Below, piece after piece: positions 4,900 through 5,904 of a stretch of DNA of 5,904 bases. Positions within the stretch are counted from its first letter, which is position 1, and each line of letters begins with the position of its first letter. A model generated the notes under the pieces. The model was not told the DNA's origin and ran no database searches. It worked only from the letters and a program-made list of their open reading frames with translations. Position numbers and translations under genes: made by a program. Origin of the DNA: an uncultured bacterium (GTDB taxonomy: Bacteria > Actinomycetota > Actinomycetes > S36-B12); contig CAJAKT010000134.1 in NCBI GenBank assembly GCA_903940375.1, positions 1 to 5,904 of the forward strand, written 5' to 3'.

Positions 4900-5904
4900 T
4901 GCCGGGGCGAACTCGCTGGCTGCGGGCGCAGGTGCCGATGGCGATGGTGCAACGGATGGTGCGAGGGTCGGCTCCGCTGTGGGAGTCGGCGGCAGCGGGG
5001 GCGACGTCGACACGGTGATCGTCACGACCGATCCGCGCGGCAGCAGTTCACCGCCCTGGGGCGACTGGGCGAGCACGGTGCCACCGGAGACGGAACCATC
5101 TTCGATCTCCACCACCTGCACGTCGAATCCGGCCTGTGCGAGATCGCTGCGGGCCTGGGCCTCGCTGGATCCCGTGACCGTGGGCACCTTGACGAGGCCG
5201 GACGAGACGGTGATGTCGACGGAAGCACCGGCATCAACCTGCGTGCCCTCACCCGGCTCCTGTGACAGCACGTAACCGGCTGGCTGCTGCGAGTTCTTCT
5301 CGAGGATGGCACCGAGCTGGAGATTGGCATCCTGCAACGCAATACGTGCCGCGTCGATGGAGGTCAGGGCGACGAGCTGGGGCACGGTGACCTGCTCGAG
5401 ACCGCTGCTGACGGTGACGTTGACCGACTGCCCCTGCTCGATACTCTCTCCCGCCGCTGGCTGCTGCGCGATGATCGTGTTGAGGGGACGGTCGGAGACG
5501 GCGGGCGTCTGCGCGCCGAGTCGCAGCTCGTAGTCCTGCAGGGTGGACGCGGCAACCTCGATCGTCAGCCCGTCGAGATTGGGCACCTGCACCTGCGTGA
5601 CAGCGGGGCCGCCGAAGACGAAGCGGCCGATCAGCAGCGCGCCGATGATGGCGGCCACGATGCCGACGAAGCTGAGTGCCCAGAAGCCCACTCCGCGTCG
5701 GCGCCGCGGCCGGGACGTGTCGTACATCGGCTCGTAGGCGCCAGTGGCAGCCTGGACGGGCGTCATCATCTGAGTGCGGTCGAGTGTGACGGCCTGGACG
5801 GCAGCCGTCACCGGTGCGCCGGCGATGGCCCGCTCGACATCGGCCCGGAAGTCAGCGGCGGTCTGGTACCGGTCATCGGTGCGCTTCGCGAGTGCCTGCA
5901 GCAC
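4894..5904 (-). CDS. pknB: Serine/threonine protein kinase PknB, C-terminal part (PASTA domains)
   Basis: The last 336 codons of a transmembrane Ser/Thr kinase; the catalytic domain lies beyond the right edge and the reading frame is open there. In fragment numbering, residues 1-29 (ALAKRTDDRYQTAADFRADV) are the conserved end of the kinase C-lobe. A cytoplasmic juxtamembrane linker with Thr-rich LDRTQMMTP runs to RPRRRR at 65-70. One membrane helix covers about 72-97. Three PASTA repeats follow at about 104-168, 171-236 and 238-299, the first two ending VTVSSG and ITVSSG. A Pro/Ala/Ser/Thr-rich tail ends the protein (300-336). PknB-type kinases sense peptidoglycan fragments through PASTA domains and phosphorylate cell wall and division proteins. 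Gene position, convergent with pabA, matches M. tuberculosis pknB, which has four PASTA repeats rather than three. Further kinase-operon genes are expected beyond the edge. Confidence 0.95.
   Translation of the reverse strand: MLQALAKRTDDRYQTAADFRADVERAIAGAPVTAAVQAVTLDRTQMMTPVQAATGAYEPMYDTSRPRRRRGVGFWALSFVGIVAAIIGALLIGRFVFGGPAVTQVQVPNLDGLTIEVAASTLQDYELRLGAQTPAVSDRPLNTIIAQQPAAGESIEQGQSVNVTVSSGLEQVTVPQLVALTSIDAARIALQDANLQLGAILEKNSQQPAGYVLSQEPGEGTQVDAGASVDITVSSGLVKVPTVTGSSEAQARSDLAQAGFDVQVVEIEDGSVSGGTVLAQSPQGGELLPRGSVVTITVSTSPPLPPTPTAEPTLAPSVAPSPSAPAPAASEFAPAG

Noticed and set aside
4754..5275. 173-codon plus-strand open frame across the pabA-pknB junction
   Set aside because: It reads pabA in the wrong frame and then the antisense of the PASTA repeats; no motif supports it.

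Overview
The window is high-GC DNA from an actinobacterium (Actinomycetia; order not resolvable by eye). CrgA, a DUF881 membrane protein, a glutamine amidotransferase and the PASTA end of PknB occur together in an arrangement I know from the origin-proximal region of actinobacterial chromosomes. In Mycobacterium tuberculosis the equivalent run is ppiA, Rv0010c, crgA, Rv0012, trpG/pabA, pknB.

Layout. Positions 1-397 hold the 3' part of a PIN-domain (VapC/FitB-like) toxin gene, cut by the left window edge. It is followed on the same strand by cyclophilin PpiA (444-962), a zinc-finger rhomboid protease (973-1845) and a thiolase (1875-3035). A 99-bp convergent gap rich in short repeats and hairpins (3036-3134) separates the thiolase from crgA on the minus strand (3135-3401). 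An 87-bp divergent gap (3402-3488) carries an imperfect 24-bp palindrome. It separates crgA from a plus-strand pair, the DUF881 protein (3489-4271) and pabA/trpG (4276-4893). The C-terminal 336 codons of pknB lie on the minus strand (4894-5904, running off the right edge) and converge on pabA with no intergenic base.

How the genes relate. CrgA (septation), PknB (Ser/Thr kinase with extracellular muropeptide-sensing PASTA domains) and probably the DUF881 protein belong to the growth and division module. PpiA is a cytoplasmic folding helper, the rhomboid is an intramembrane protease, and PabA/TrpG supplies ammonia for folate or tryptophan synthesis. The thiolase and the PIN toxin are not part of the conserved core and look like lineage-specific insertions.

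No RNA gene, CRISPR array or insertion sequence was seen, and no stretch over 300 bp lacks a gene. I found no convincing new biological system. The points most worth a second look are the regulatory structures in the two gaps beside crgA, a recurring leaderless-promoter geometry, and the two inserted genes.
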